Source of the DNA: Erythrobacter sp. SD-21
GTDB taxonomy: Bacteria; Pseudomonadota; Alphaproteobacteria; Sphingomonadales; Sphingomonadaceae
NCBI RefSeq assembly: GCF_000181515.1
Contig: NZ_ABCG01000013.1
Span: forward strand, 1 to 37,695
Direction: 5' to 3'
Length of the DNA stretch: 37,695 nucleotides
In this document: in pieces, positions 1-6,204 of the stretch
Numbering within the stretch: the first letter of the stretch is position 1
How the letters are laid out: every line of letters starts with the position of its first letter
The notes under the pieces: generated by a model
The model's input: only the letters and a program-made list of their open reading frames with translations
Database searches by the model: none
What the model was told of the DNA's origin: nothing
Program-made: the position numbers and the translations under genes

Positions 1-340
1 GGTCGCCCGTCAGCAGGTAATGCCAGCGGGGCAGGGGGCGATCCTCGGCGCGGCGGCGATAGGCGCAGGTGTCGGGCAGCCAGGGCACGCGGTCGACCAG
101 TGTGAGGGTCAGGCGTAGGCAGTCGGGGACGAAGGCCTTGCGGTTCGCATAGTCCTTGCAGCGCGCGGTCCGGCAATCGAGCAGCGTGCAGGCGACATTG
201 GTTTCCTCGATCTCCCCCGTGTCCTCGTATTCCACCTTGTGCAGGCAGCAGCGCCCGCAGCCATCGCACAGCGCTTCCCATTCCTGCCGGTTGAGATCGG
301 CCAGCGGCCTTTCCCAGAAGCGATCTCTCAATTCACCCAT
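1..340 (-). CDS. YcgN/YkgJ-type cysteine-cluster protein (3' end outside window)
   Basis: The frame opens with ATG at 340 and runs off the left edge, giving 113 residues of the N-terminal part. It has the cysteine layout of the UPF0260/YcgN (CxxCxxCC) family: C25, C28, C31 and C32 in CDGCGRCC, then C51, C56, C61 and C74, with the usual start in which a WE.LCDGCG block follows a short polar lead. The family is thought to bind a metal or Fe-S centre through these cysteines, but its reaction is unknown. The start lies inside the last codons of the SCO gene (13-base overlap), so the two are probably co-transcribed and translationally coupled. The family call is firm; no function can be given. Confidence 0.85.
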   Translation of the reverse strand, partial: MGELRDRFWERPLADLNRQEWEALCDGCGRCCLHKVEYEDTGEIEETNVACTLLDCRTARCKDYANRKAFVPDCLRLTLTLVDRVPWLPDTCAYRRRAEDRPLPRWHYLLTGD

Positions 341-939
341 TTCGCCAATTCCGCGGCTACGGCCTCGGGCCCTTCATCGGTCGGCAGGGTCGCCAGCGGC
401 TCGCCATTGGGGCCGAAGAGATAGGTGATGTTGGAATGCTCTATGAGATAGCCGCCACCGGGCGAATCCTCGCCCCGGCCATAGAAGACGGCGAAGGCGG
501 CAGCGGCAGCGTCGAGCTGTTCCTTGGTTCCCGTCATGCCGATGAGTCGCGGGTGGAAGGCGTCGGTGAACTCGGTCAGCACTTCGGGCGTGTCGCGCTC
601 GGGATCGACGCTGACGAACAGCGGCTGGATCTTGGCGCCTGCCTCGGGGTTTTCCTCCTCAAACGCCTTCAGCCCGGCCATCGCGCGCTGGTTGTCGGTC
701 GGACAGACATCGGGGCAATAGGCGTAACCGAAGTAGATCGTGCGATACTGGCCGTCGTAGTCGGACCAGCTGACATCTTCGCCGTCCTCGCCCAAAAGCG
801 TGAAATCCCCGCCCAGCGCCGCCCCTTCGAGCGGCGGTCCTTCCTCGGGCGGCGGTGCCGGCGTTTCGCTCGAACAGGCGGCGAGAAAGAGGAGGGCGGG
901 CAGGCTTGCATACTTGAAGGACATGACAGCACGGTTCAT
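328..939 (-). CDS. SCO1/SenC/PrrC-family copper chaperone lipoprotein
   Basis: This 203-residue protein has a short hydrophobic N-terminus ending in a lipobox (LAAC, Cys22), a proline-rich linker, and a thioredoxin-like fold. The SCO copper site is complete: C75 and C79 in CPDVC, and H168 in the IEHSN segment. SCO proteins deliver copper to the CuA centre of cytochrome c oxidase or act as periplasmic thiol reductases, anchored on the outer face of the inner membrane. The start at 939 gives a slightly longer positive N-terminus; an internal Met six residues in is also possible, and neither has a strong ribosome site. It overlaps the downstream cysteine-cluster gene. A second, divergent SCO homologue lies at 15732-16457, so this one is probably the housekeeping oxidase-assembly copy. 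Confidence 0.93.
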   Translation of the reverse strand: MNRAVMSFKYASLPALLFLAACSSETPAPPPEEGPPLEGAALGGDFTLLGEDGEDVSWSDYDGQYRTIYFGYAYCPDVCPTDNQRAMAGLKAFEEENPEAGAKIQPLFVSVDPERDTPEVLTEFTDAFHPRLIGMTGTKEQLDAAAAAFAVFYGRGEDSPGGGYLIEHSNITYLFGPNGEPLATLPTDEGPEAVAAELAKWVN

Positions 940-1006
940 GGTCTGCTAACGGCGCGCATTCAAGGGTGCGACCCCCACGAAATTGCGAATAATCGAGCGG
1001 AGTAGA

Positions 1007-1621
1007 GTGTCAGTGCGCAGCGGAATCAAACAAGGTGTCGTCGTTGCAGGCGCGGTGCTGGCCATGCTGGCGAGCCCGCTGGCGGCGCAGTTCCAGACCG
1101 ATGGCTACAAGTTCATCAAGGCGGTGCGCGACCGTGACGGCACGGTGGCGACGCAGATGCTCGACGAGCCGGGCAACACCATCGTCAACGCGCGCGAAAT
1201 CGGCACGGGCGAAACCGCGCTACACGCCGTGGTCCAGCGGCGCGACCTGACTTGGGTGAAATTCCTCCTGCAGCGCGGCGCCAATCCCAATATCGCCGAC
1301 AAAAATGGCGTCTATCCGCTTCAGCTCGCTGCACAGCTTGGCTTTATCGAGGGTGTCGAACGCTTGATCCAAGGGGGAGCGGATGTCGACGTTTCCGACG
1401 TTACGGGCGAAACACCGCTTATCAGCGCGGTCCATCGCCGCGATCTCAAAATGATCGAACTGCTGGTCGCACAGGGTGCGAACGCCGACCGCACCGACAA
1501 TTCGGGCCGTTCCGCGCGCGATTACGCCACGCTGATGGGCGCCCGCTCGGGCACGCTCGACGCGATCGAGAAGGGTGAGACCTCGGACGAGGACGACGCC
1601 GAAACCTACGGGCCGAGCTAA
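1007..1621 (+). CDS. Secreted or periplasmic ankyrin-repeat protein
   Basis: The protein has about 204 residues. A hydrophobic N-terminus ends at a signal-peptidase site near LAAQ, followed by a lead segment and three to four ankyrin repeats (G-x-T/Y-x-L-x-x-A patterns with GAN/GAD turns). Ankyrin repeats mediate protein binding; the partner is unknown. Start choice is uncertain. GTG at 1007 and GTG at 1013 both follow a GGAG at 999-1002, and TTG at 983 is open but has no ribosome site. I chose 1007. The TAA stop shares its last base with the ATG of the COQ9 gene, which suggests coupled translation. Confidence 0.85.
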   Translation: MSVRSGIKQGVVVAGAVLAMLASPLAAQFQTDGYKFIKAVRDRDGTVATQMLDEPGNTIVNAREIGTGETALHAVVQRRDLTWVKFLLQRGANPNIADKNGVYPLQLAAQLGFIEGVERLIQGGADVDVSDVTGETPLISAVHRRDLKMIELLVAQGANADRTDNSGRSARDYATLMGARSGTLDAIEKGETSDEDDAETYGPS

Positions 1622-2292
1622 TGGACGCCGACACCCCCGACATCGCCGACCTGACGCTCGACGAGCTGCGCCTCGCGCTGGCCCCGGCCATCGCCGATGC
1701 CGCCGTGTTCGACGGCTGGAGCGACGAGGCGCTGGCCATGGCGGCCGAGCAGATGGGCGCCGATCCCGACGTGGCGCGGCTCGCTTTCAAGGGCGGCGCG
1801 ATCGACATGGTTTTCGCCTGGATCGAAGCGGTCGACATGGCCATGGCCGCCGCCTTCTCCGAGGAGGTGATCGCGGCGATGAAGATCCGCGAGCGGATCC
1901 GCGCTTTGGTCCAGTTCCGCCTCGACGCGGTGGCAGGTCAGGAAGAAGCGCTGCGCCGCGCGCTGGCCATCATGGCCATGCCGCAGAACGTCGTGCGCTC
2001 GACAAAGCGCGGCTGGCAGACCGCCGACCTCATGTGGCGGCTCGCGGGCGATACGGCGACCGATTATAACCACTACACCAAGCGCGCGATCCTCGCCTCG
2101 ATCTACGGCGCGACGCTGGCGGTCTTCGTCGACGATAGGAGCGAGGACAAGGCCGAGACCCGCGCCTTCCTCGACCGCCGGATCGAAGGCGTGATGCAGT
2201 TCGAGAAGGTCAAGGCCAAGTGGCTCAACCCCGATCGCGAGAGTTTCAGCGTCACCCGCTTCCTCGGCCGCCTGCGCTATCCGGCGCGCTAA
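1621..2292 (+). CDS. coq9: COQ9-family ubiquinone biosynthesis protein
   Basis: This 223-residue protein has the COQ9/RpsU-divergent layout: a helical TetR-like N-terminal part with FDGWS near residue 30, a central KIRERIRAL segment, and the conserved block around W-x-x-AD-x-MWR-x-AGD-x-x-x-D-x-x-x-Y-x-KR. In mitochondria and alphaproteobacteria COQ9 binds isoprenoid lipid and helps COQ7 hydroxylate the ubiquinone precursor at the membrane. The length is normal for bacterial members. It starts at an ATG overlapping the ankyrin-gene stop by one base (TAATG) and is followed by the iron-uptake operon, which has its own control site. Confidence 0.93.
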   Translation: MDADTPDIADLTLDELRLALAPAIADAAVFDGWSDEALAMAAEQMGADPDVARLAFKGGAIDMVFAWIEAVDMAMAAAFSEEVIAAMKIRERIRALVQFRLDAVAGQEEALRRALAIMAMPQNVVRSTKRGWQTADLMWRLAGDTATDYNHYTKRAILASIYGATLAVFVDDRSEDKAETRAFLDRRIEGVMQFEKVKAKWLNPDRESFSVTRFLGRLRYPAR

Positions 2293-2295
2293 AAC

Positions 2296-2321
2296 GCTAT
2301 TGATAACCAGTTGCAATTAGC
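2296..2321 (+). promoter_or_regulatory. Candidate Fur box upstream of feoAB
   Basis: An imperfect 26-bp inverted repeat (half-sites GCTATTGATAAC and GTTGCAATTAGC) lies between the COQ9 stop and feoA. Its AT-rich TTGATAAC/GTTGCAAT core resembles alphaproteobacterial Fur operators, and its position just before an iron(II) uptake operon fits iron repression. Assignment rests on symmetry and context only. Confidence 0.5.
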
Positions 2322-2346
2322 GCCGCGCTCTGACAGGGCGGGGCGC

Positions 2347-2586
2347 ATGACTTTGGACGGTTTCGACAGCGGGCGGAATGCGCGCATTACCGGCGTGGAC
2401 TGGGCCTCCCTGGCCGAGGCTGAGGGCAAGCGCCTGAAAGCGCTCGGCGTGGATGAAGGGGCTGAAGTCGCCATTCTCCACCGCGGCGTCTTCGGCACGC
2501 GCGACCCCATCGCCATGCGTCTTGGCAACATGACCATCGCCGTCCGCCGCGCCCATGCGCGGGCCATTAGCGTGGAGGCCGCATGA
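2347..2586 (+). CDS. feoA: FeoA-family SH3-like iron transport protein
   Basis: This 79-residue SH3-like barrel protein has the FeoA pattern of an N-terminal Leu-rich segment, a basic LGV.EG turn (KALGVDEGAEV), and a C-terminal MRLGNMTIAVRRAHA strand. FeoA binds the cytosolic side of FeoB and is needed for Fe(II) uptake. I chose ATG 2347, preceded by GGGCGGGG, over the upstream TTG at 2311 because the TTG lies inside the candidate Fur operator. The stop overlaps the feoB start (ATGA), as is normal for this operon. Confidence 0.9.
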   Translation: MTLDGFDSGRNARITGVDWASLAEAEGKRLKALGVDEGAEVAILHRGVFGTRDPIAMRLGNMTIAVRRAHARAISVEAA

Positions 2587-4430
2587 GCCGGAAACGTACC
2601 GCAGCCCTTGTCGGCAATCCCAATTCGGGCAAATCGGCGCTGTTCAATGCGCTGACCGGCGCGCGCCAGAAGATCGCCAATTACGCCGGCGTCACCGTGG
2701 AGCGCAAAGCGGGGCGCATGACCCTGCCGAATGGCGAGCCGGTCGAACTGCTCGACCTGCCCGGCTCCTACAGCTTCGACGCGGCCAGCCCGGACGAAGC
2801 CGTCACCCGTGACGTGGTGAAGGGCACGTTCGAAGGCGAGGCCGTGCCCGACGTGCTGGTCATCGTGATCGACGCGGCCAATCTCGAACAGCATCTCGTC
2901 TTCGCGCAGGAAGTGCTCGAATTGGGACGGCCCACCGTGGTCGCGCTCAACATGGTCGACCTTGCCGAGCGCGACGGACTGACCCTCGACCCGCAGGCGC
3001 TGTCCGAATCGCTCGGCGTGCCGGTCATCCCGACCGTGGCGGTGCGCCGCCGCGGCATCAACGAGCTGAACGCCGCGATTGCCGAGGCCGAGACCCATGC
3101 GGACGAGGAAGCGCACCGCCGCTGGCACCTAACGCTGCCCGAACGCCGCCTGTCGGCCAAGCACATGGCCAAGGGCGCGATCCTGTCGAAATCGACTCGC
3201 CACACGATCGAGAACGGGGTCGACAAGGTCCTGCTCAACCCTTGGCTCGGCCCGGTCATCCTGTTCGGCCTGTTGTTCGTCATCTTCCAGGCGGTCTTCG
3301 CCTGGGCGACGCCGTTTGCAGATGCGCTGGAAGGCGGGGTGGGCGTGATCTCGCAGGGCGTCACCGAGACCATGGCCCCCGGCCTCTTCCGCGATTTCCT
3401 GACCGAAGGCGTACTGGCCGGTGTCGGCTCGGTGGTCGTCTTCCTGCCGCAGATCGTCATCCTCTTCGCCTTCATCCTCGTGATGGAAGCGAGCGGCTAC
3501 ATGGCGCGCGCCGCCTTCCTGATGGACCGGCTGATGGCGGGCGTGGGCCTTTCGGGCAAAAGCTTCATCCCGCTGCTTTCCAGCTTCGCCTGCGCCATTC
3601 CAGGCATCATGGCGACGCGCAGCATTTCCGACCCCAAGGACCGGCTGACCACGATCCTGATCGCCCCGCTGATGACCTGTTCGGCGCGCCTCCCGGTCTA
3701 TGCCGTGATCATCGCCGCCGTCATCCCGGAGACGAGCGTCGGGCCGGGCGTGGGCCTGCAGGGCCTCGTGCTCTTCGCGCTTTATGTCGCTGGTATCATC
3801 GGTGCGATGGTGGTCGCGCTGGTTCTGCGCCGCACGGTGACCAAGGGCGCGGCCTCGGGCTTCATCATGGAGCTGCCGCGTTACCAGTTGCCGCGCCTCA
3901 AGGACCTCGCCATCGGCCTGTGGCAGCGTGCCTGGGTTTTCCTGCGCCGGGCGGGCACGATTATCTTCGTCGCCACCATCGCGTTGTGGGTGCTGCTGTC
4001 CTTCCCCAAGGCCGAGCCGGGCGAGAGCCAGCTCGACGCGAGCTATGCCGGCGCGGTGGCCGATACCATCCACCCGGTGCTGGAACCGGTCGGATTCAAT
4101 CGCGAGATGAGCCTTGCGCTGGTCCCCGCCATCGCCGCGCGCGAAGTCGCCGTCTCGGCACTCGCCACGACCTACGCCGTGGACGCCGAGGACGAGGATG
4201 TCGCCGCGCAAGGGGTGACCGCCAAGATCGCCGCCTTGTGGAGCCTGCCCACCGCGCTCGCCTTCCTCGCGTGGTTCGTCTTCGCCCCGCAATGCCTGTC
4301 GACCATCGCGGTCGCCCGGCGCGAGACGAACGGATGGAAATGGCCCATCGTCATGCTGGTCTATCTCTTCGCGCTCGCGTGGATTGCGGCCGGGGCAACC
4401 TACTGGGTCGCGCTCAGCCTCGGGCTTTAG
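2583..4430 (+). CDS. feoB: FeoB ferrous iron transporter
   Basis: This 615-residue polytopic membrane protein takes up Fe(II) across the inner membrane. The N-terminal GTPase domain shows G1 GNPNSGKS (11-18), switch I with NYAGVTVE (33-40), G3 DLPG (58-61) and G4 NMVD (123-126). The membrane part follows from about residue 210 with two Gate domains, including the conserved FACAIPGI and APLMTCSARLPVY blocks and a second gate around REVAVSALATTY. It is somewhat shorter than the E. coli protein (773 residues), as in many alphaproteobacterial FeoBs. It is coupled to feoA by a 4-base overlap; no feoC is seen after it. Confidence 0.97.
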   Translation: MSRKRTAALVGNPNSGKSALFNALTGARQKIANYAGVTVERKAGRMTLPNGEPVELLDLPGSYSFDAASPDEAVTRDVVKGTFEGEAVPDVLVIVIDAANLEQHLVFAQEVLELGRPTVVALNMVDLAERDGLTLDPQALSESLGVPVIPTVAVRRRGINELNAAIAEAETHADEEAHRRWHLTLPERRLSAKHMAKGAILSKSTRHTIENGVDKVLLNPWLGPVILFGLLFVIFQAVFAWATPFADALEGGVGVISQGVTETMAPGLFRDFLTEGVLAGVGSVVVFLPQIVILFAFILVMEASGYMARAAFLMDRLMAGVGLSGKSFIPLLSSFACAIPGIMATRSISDPKDRLTTILIAPLMTCSARLPVYAVIIAAVIPETSVGPGVGLQGLVLFALYVAGIIGAMVVALVLRRTVTKGAASGFIMELPRYQLPRLKDLAIGLWQRAWVFLRRAGTIIFVATIALWVLLSFPKAEPGESQLDASYAGAVADTIHPVLEPVGFNREMSLALVPAIAAREVAVSALATTYAVDAEDEDVAAQGVTAKIAALWSLPTALAFLAWFVFAPQCLSTIAVARRETNGWKWPIVMLVYLFALAWIAAGATYWVALSLGL

Positions 4431-4519
4431 CTCTCTTCGGTGGAAAGCTCGCCTGCGCCCTAGAACCGACTCGCTTCGCCCGTTAGGCCAAGCGCCGAAA
4501 GTTACGAAGGAACGAATCG

Positions 4520-5041
4520 ATGGCCGGTAGCCTCAACAAAGTCATGCTGATCGGAAACCTGGGCGCAGACCCGGAAATCCGCAGCTTCCCCAATGGTGGA
4601 AAGGTCGCCAACCTGCGTATCGCGACCAGCGAGCAGTGGAAGGACCGCAACACCGGCGAGCGTCAGGAACGGACCGAATGGCACACCGTCTCGATCTTTT
4701 CCGAAGGCCTCATCAATGTTGTCGAACGCTTCCTGCGCAAGGGCAGCAAGGTCTTCATCGAAGGCCAGCTGCAAACCCGCAAATGGCAGGACCAGCAGGG
4801 TAACGACCGCTATTCGACCGAAGTCGTGCTGCGTGGCTTCAACGGAACGCTGACGATGCTCGACGGCCCGCAAGGTGGCGCGGGCGGCGGCGGTGGCGGC
4901 GGCCAGGGATCGGGCGGCGGCTTCGGTGGTGGCCAGAGCTCCGGAGGCGGCGACAACTGGCGCAGCGGCGGCGGTCAGTCGGGCGGAAGCCAGGGCGGCG
5001 GCTCCAACTACGACGATCTCGACGACGACATCCCGTTCTGA
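4520..5041 (+). CDS. ssb: Single-stranded DNA-binding protein
   Basis: This 173-residue SSB has an OB fold over residues 1-110 starting [19 protein letters not shown], a long Gly/Ser-rich linker (about 115-160), and the acidic C-terminal tip DDDIPF that binds replication and repair proteins. It coats single-stranded DNA as a tetramer in replication, repair and recombination. A good ribosome site (AAGGAACG) precedes the ATG. A strong intrinsic terminator follows directly, so it is its own transcription unit. Chromosomal SSB is the simplest reading, although its place beside a conjugation-type secretion cluster is noted. Confidence 0.97.
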   Translation: MAGSLNKVMLIGNLGADPEIRSFPNGGKVANLRIATSEQWKDRNTGERQERTEWHTVSIFSEGLINVVERFLRKGSKVFIEGQLQTRKWQDQQGNDRYSTEVVLRGFNGTLTMLDGPQGGAGGGGGGGQGSGGGFGGGQSSGGGDNWRSGGGQSGGSQGGGSNYDDLDDDIPF

Positions 5042-5064
5042 GTCTTAGGGCACAAACAAACTGG

Positions 5065-5097
5065 GGGCCGCGGCGTAAGGAACGCTGCGGCCCTTTT
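5065..5097 (+). terminator. Rho-independent terminator after ssb
   Basis: A 12-bp stem with one mismatch (GGGCCGCGGCGT pairing ACGCTGCGGCCC) encloses the 5-base loop AAGGA and is followed by TTTT. It sits between the convergent ssb and virB3 genes and may serve both. Confidence 0.88.
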
Positions 5098-5117
5098 GCT
5101 ATGGACAGGTGGGAAGC

Positions 5118-5405
5118 TCAGGGCCGGTAGGAATTGCACCGCCATAAGCGATAGTTTTTCACCCGGGGGCAGGTGCGGACCTTGGTCAGCCACAGATCGA
5201 AAATGCGCGCTTCGCGCAGGCATGCGAGGACGCCAAGCGCGTGGACGGCCAGTGCGATCAGGATCACCCACCAAGCGCGGAAGATCAGGAAGAGCTCGAC
5301 CGCCAGGATCGCGTTGATCACGAAAAAGGTGAAGGTCACGCCCGCAAACATCTGCGGCCGCGTAAGCGCTACGAAAACGGCGTCTTGGTTCAACCGATCA
5401 GGCAT
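5118..5405 (-). CDS. virB3: VirB3-like type IV secretion inner-membrane protein, inverted relative to the cluster
   Basis: This 95-residue protein has the VirB3 signature: an LTRPQMFAGV entry segment (14-23), two hydrophobic stretches over about 20-62, and a charged tail with REARIFDLW and NYRLWRCNSYRP. VirB3 is a small inner-membrane subunit that associates with the VirB4 ATPase. In most clusters it lies between virB2 and virB4 in the same direction, or is fused to virB4. Here it lies upstream of virB2 on the opposite strand, converging on ssb. It is intact, with a normal start at 5405, so it is probably functional under a separate promoter in the shared upstream region. Confidence 0.88.
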   Translation of the reverse strand: MPDRLNQDAVFVALTRPQMFAGVTFTFFVINAILAVELFLIFRAWWVILIALAVHALGVLACLREARIFDLWLTKVRTCPRVKNYRLWRCNSYRP

Positions 5406-5729
5406 GCGAATCCTGTCCCCCTAACATTCGGTCGGTTTTCATAACACCGCTTAGGCAAAAGAAGAAGTCGAGCCGAAGTCGCCGCCAGTCGTCTTTGAAG
5501 TATTGATCGGACCGAAAGAAGGAAAGCCAGCGGTCCACCAATACGAGCCCCCGATGGCATCGCTGAGACTGTCCTAGCGACGCGTGATCACTTCCTACGA
5601 CATTCTATATATATCTTACGTCATATTCCGATTGTAAGGCTTTGTCCCGAAAGGGTGCATTCTAGGCAAAATCGTTGACTCAAAAGCAATAACCGTGGCA
5701 GCTTCCGACAAGGTCCTAATATCACGGGG
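5406..5729. promoter_or_regulatory. Divergent intergenic region between virB3 and virB2
   Basis: No gene is supported in this 324-bp stretch. It must hold promoters for both virB3 (minus) and the virB2-B11 operon (plus). AT-rich candidates include the run TCTATATATATC around 5604-5614 and a TTGACT at 5675-5680, but neither pairs with a convincing partner hexamer. A short inverted repeat CTTAC/GTAAG (5615-5638) is weak. Confidence 0.4.
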
Positions 5730-6044
5730 GTGGTGGCCTTGGCTCATTCGATTTGGAAAACGCCTGCAGTACTGCTTGCTGCGCTGACCGCGAGTTCGGT
5801 GTCGGCGGCCATTCCCGATCCCGAAGGCTCGAGTGTGATTGTCGATGCGCTGTCCTGGTTGCAGGGCACGCTGCTCGGCACTGCGGCCACGGTTGCCGCC
5901 GTCATTGCGGTGGCCGCCGTCGGCTTCGCCATGCTTACCGGCCGCATCAACTGGCGCCATGGCGCCGTTGTGATCCTCGGCTGCTTCATCCTCTTCGGTG
6001 CCGCGACCATCGTCGGCGGCATCCGTTCTGCGGCGGGAGGATAA
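5730..6044 (+). CDS. virB2: VirB2/TrbC-family pilin of the type IV secretion system
   Basis: This 104-residue prepilin has a cleavable signal peptide (processing near SVSAA, residues 24-27) and two hydrophobic helices (about 46-70 and 78-98) joined by a short basic loop with TGRINWRHG, the standard TrbC/VirB2 pattern. Mature pilin forms the conjugation-type pilus. The start is GTG at 5730 or 5733 behind a G-rich stretch. It is the first gene of the co-directional cluster. A GGGAGG site at its 3' end could drive translation of the small reading frame that follows. Confidence 0.88.
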   Translation: MVALAHSIWKTPAVLLAALTASSVSAAIPDPEGSSVIVDALSWLQGTLLGTAATVAAVIAVAAVGFAMLTGRINWRHGAVVILGCFILFGAATIVGGIRSAAGG

Positions 6045-6045
6045 C

Positions 6046-6204
6046 GTGGCCGCAGCATCTCGCTCCATAAATCGGGCGCATACCGGAAAACCGGACGTCG
6101 CGATTCGCAAAACCCAGCGCGTGTGGTCGCGTGCGCTTAAGGACGATGACCCTGCTCACCGTCCCAAGCACGGCCACAGCGGATGCCACTTGCTGAGCGC
6201 CTGA
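6046..6204 (+). CDS. Small open frame between virB2 and virB4, no recognised family
   Basis: A GTG at 6046 follows GGGAGG (6035-6040) with ideal spacing and opens a 52-residue frame that overlaps the start of virB4 in another frame. The product would be basic, with no membrane segment and no resemblance to VirB3, which normally occupies this position. It could be a real small gene, a leader that couples virB4 translation, or a chance frame left after virB3 moved away. I do not assign a function. Confidence 0.3.
   Translation: MAAASRSINRAHTGKPDVAIRKTQRVWSRALKDDDPAHRPKHGHSGCHLLSA

Noticed and set aside
3129..4292. 387-codon open frame on the minus strand
   Set aside because: Antisense to feoB with a low-complexity His/Asp/Arg-rich product; a compositional artefact.
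5675..5680. TTGACT as -35 of the virB2 promoter
   Set aside because: No acceptable -10 at 16-18 bp; kept only as a weak note in the intergenic entry.
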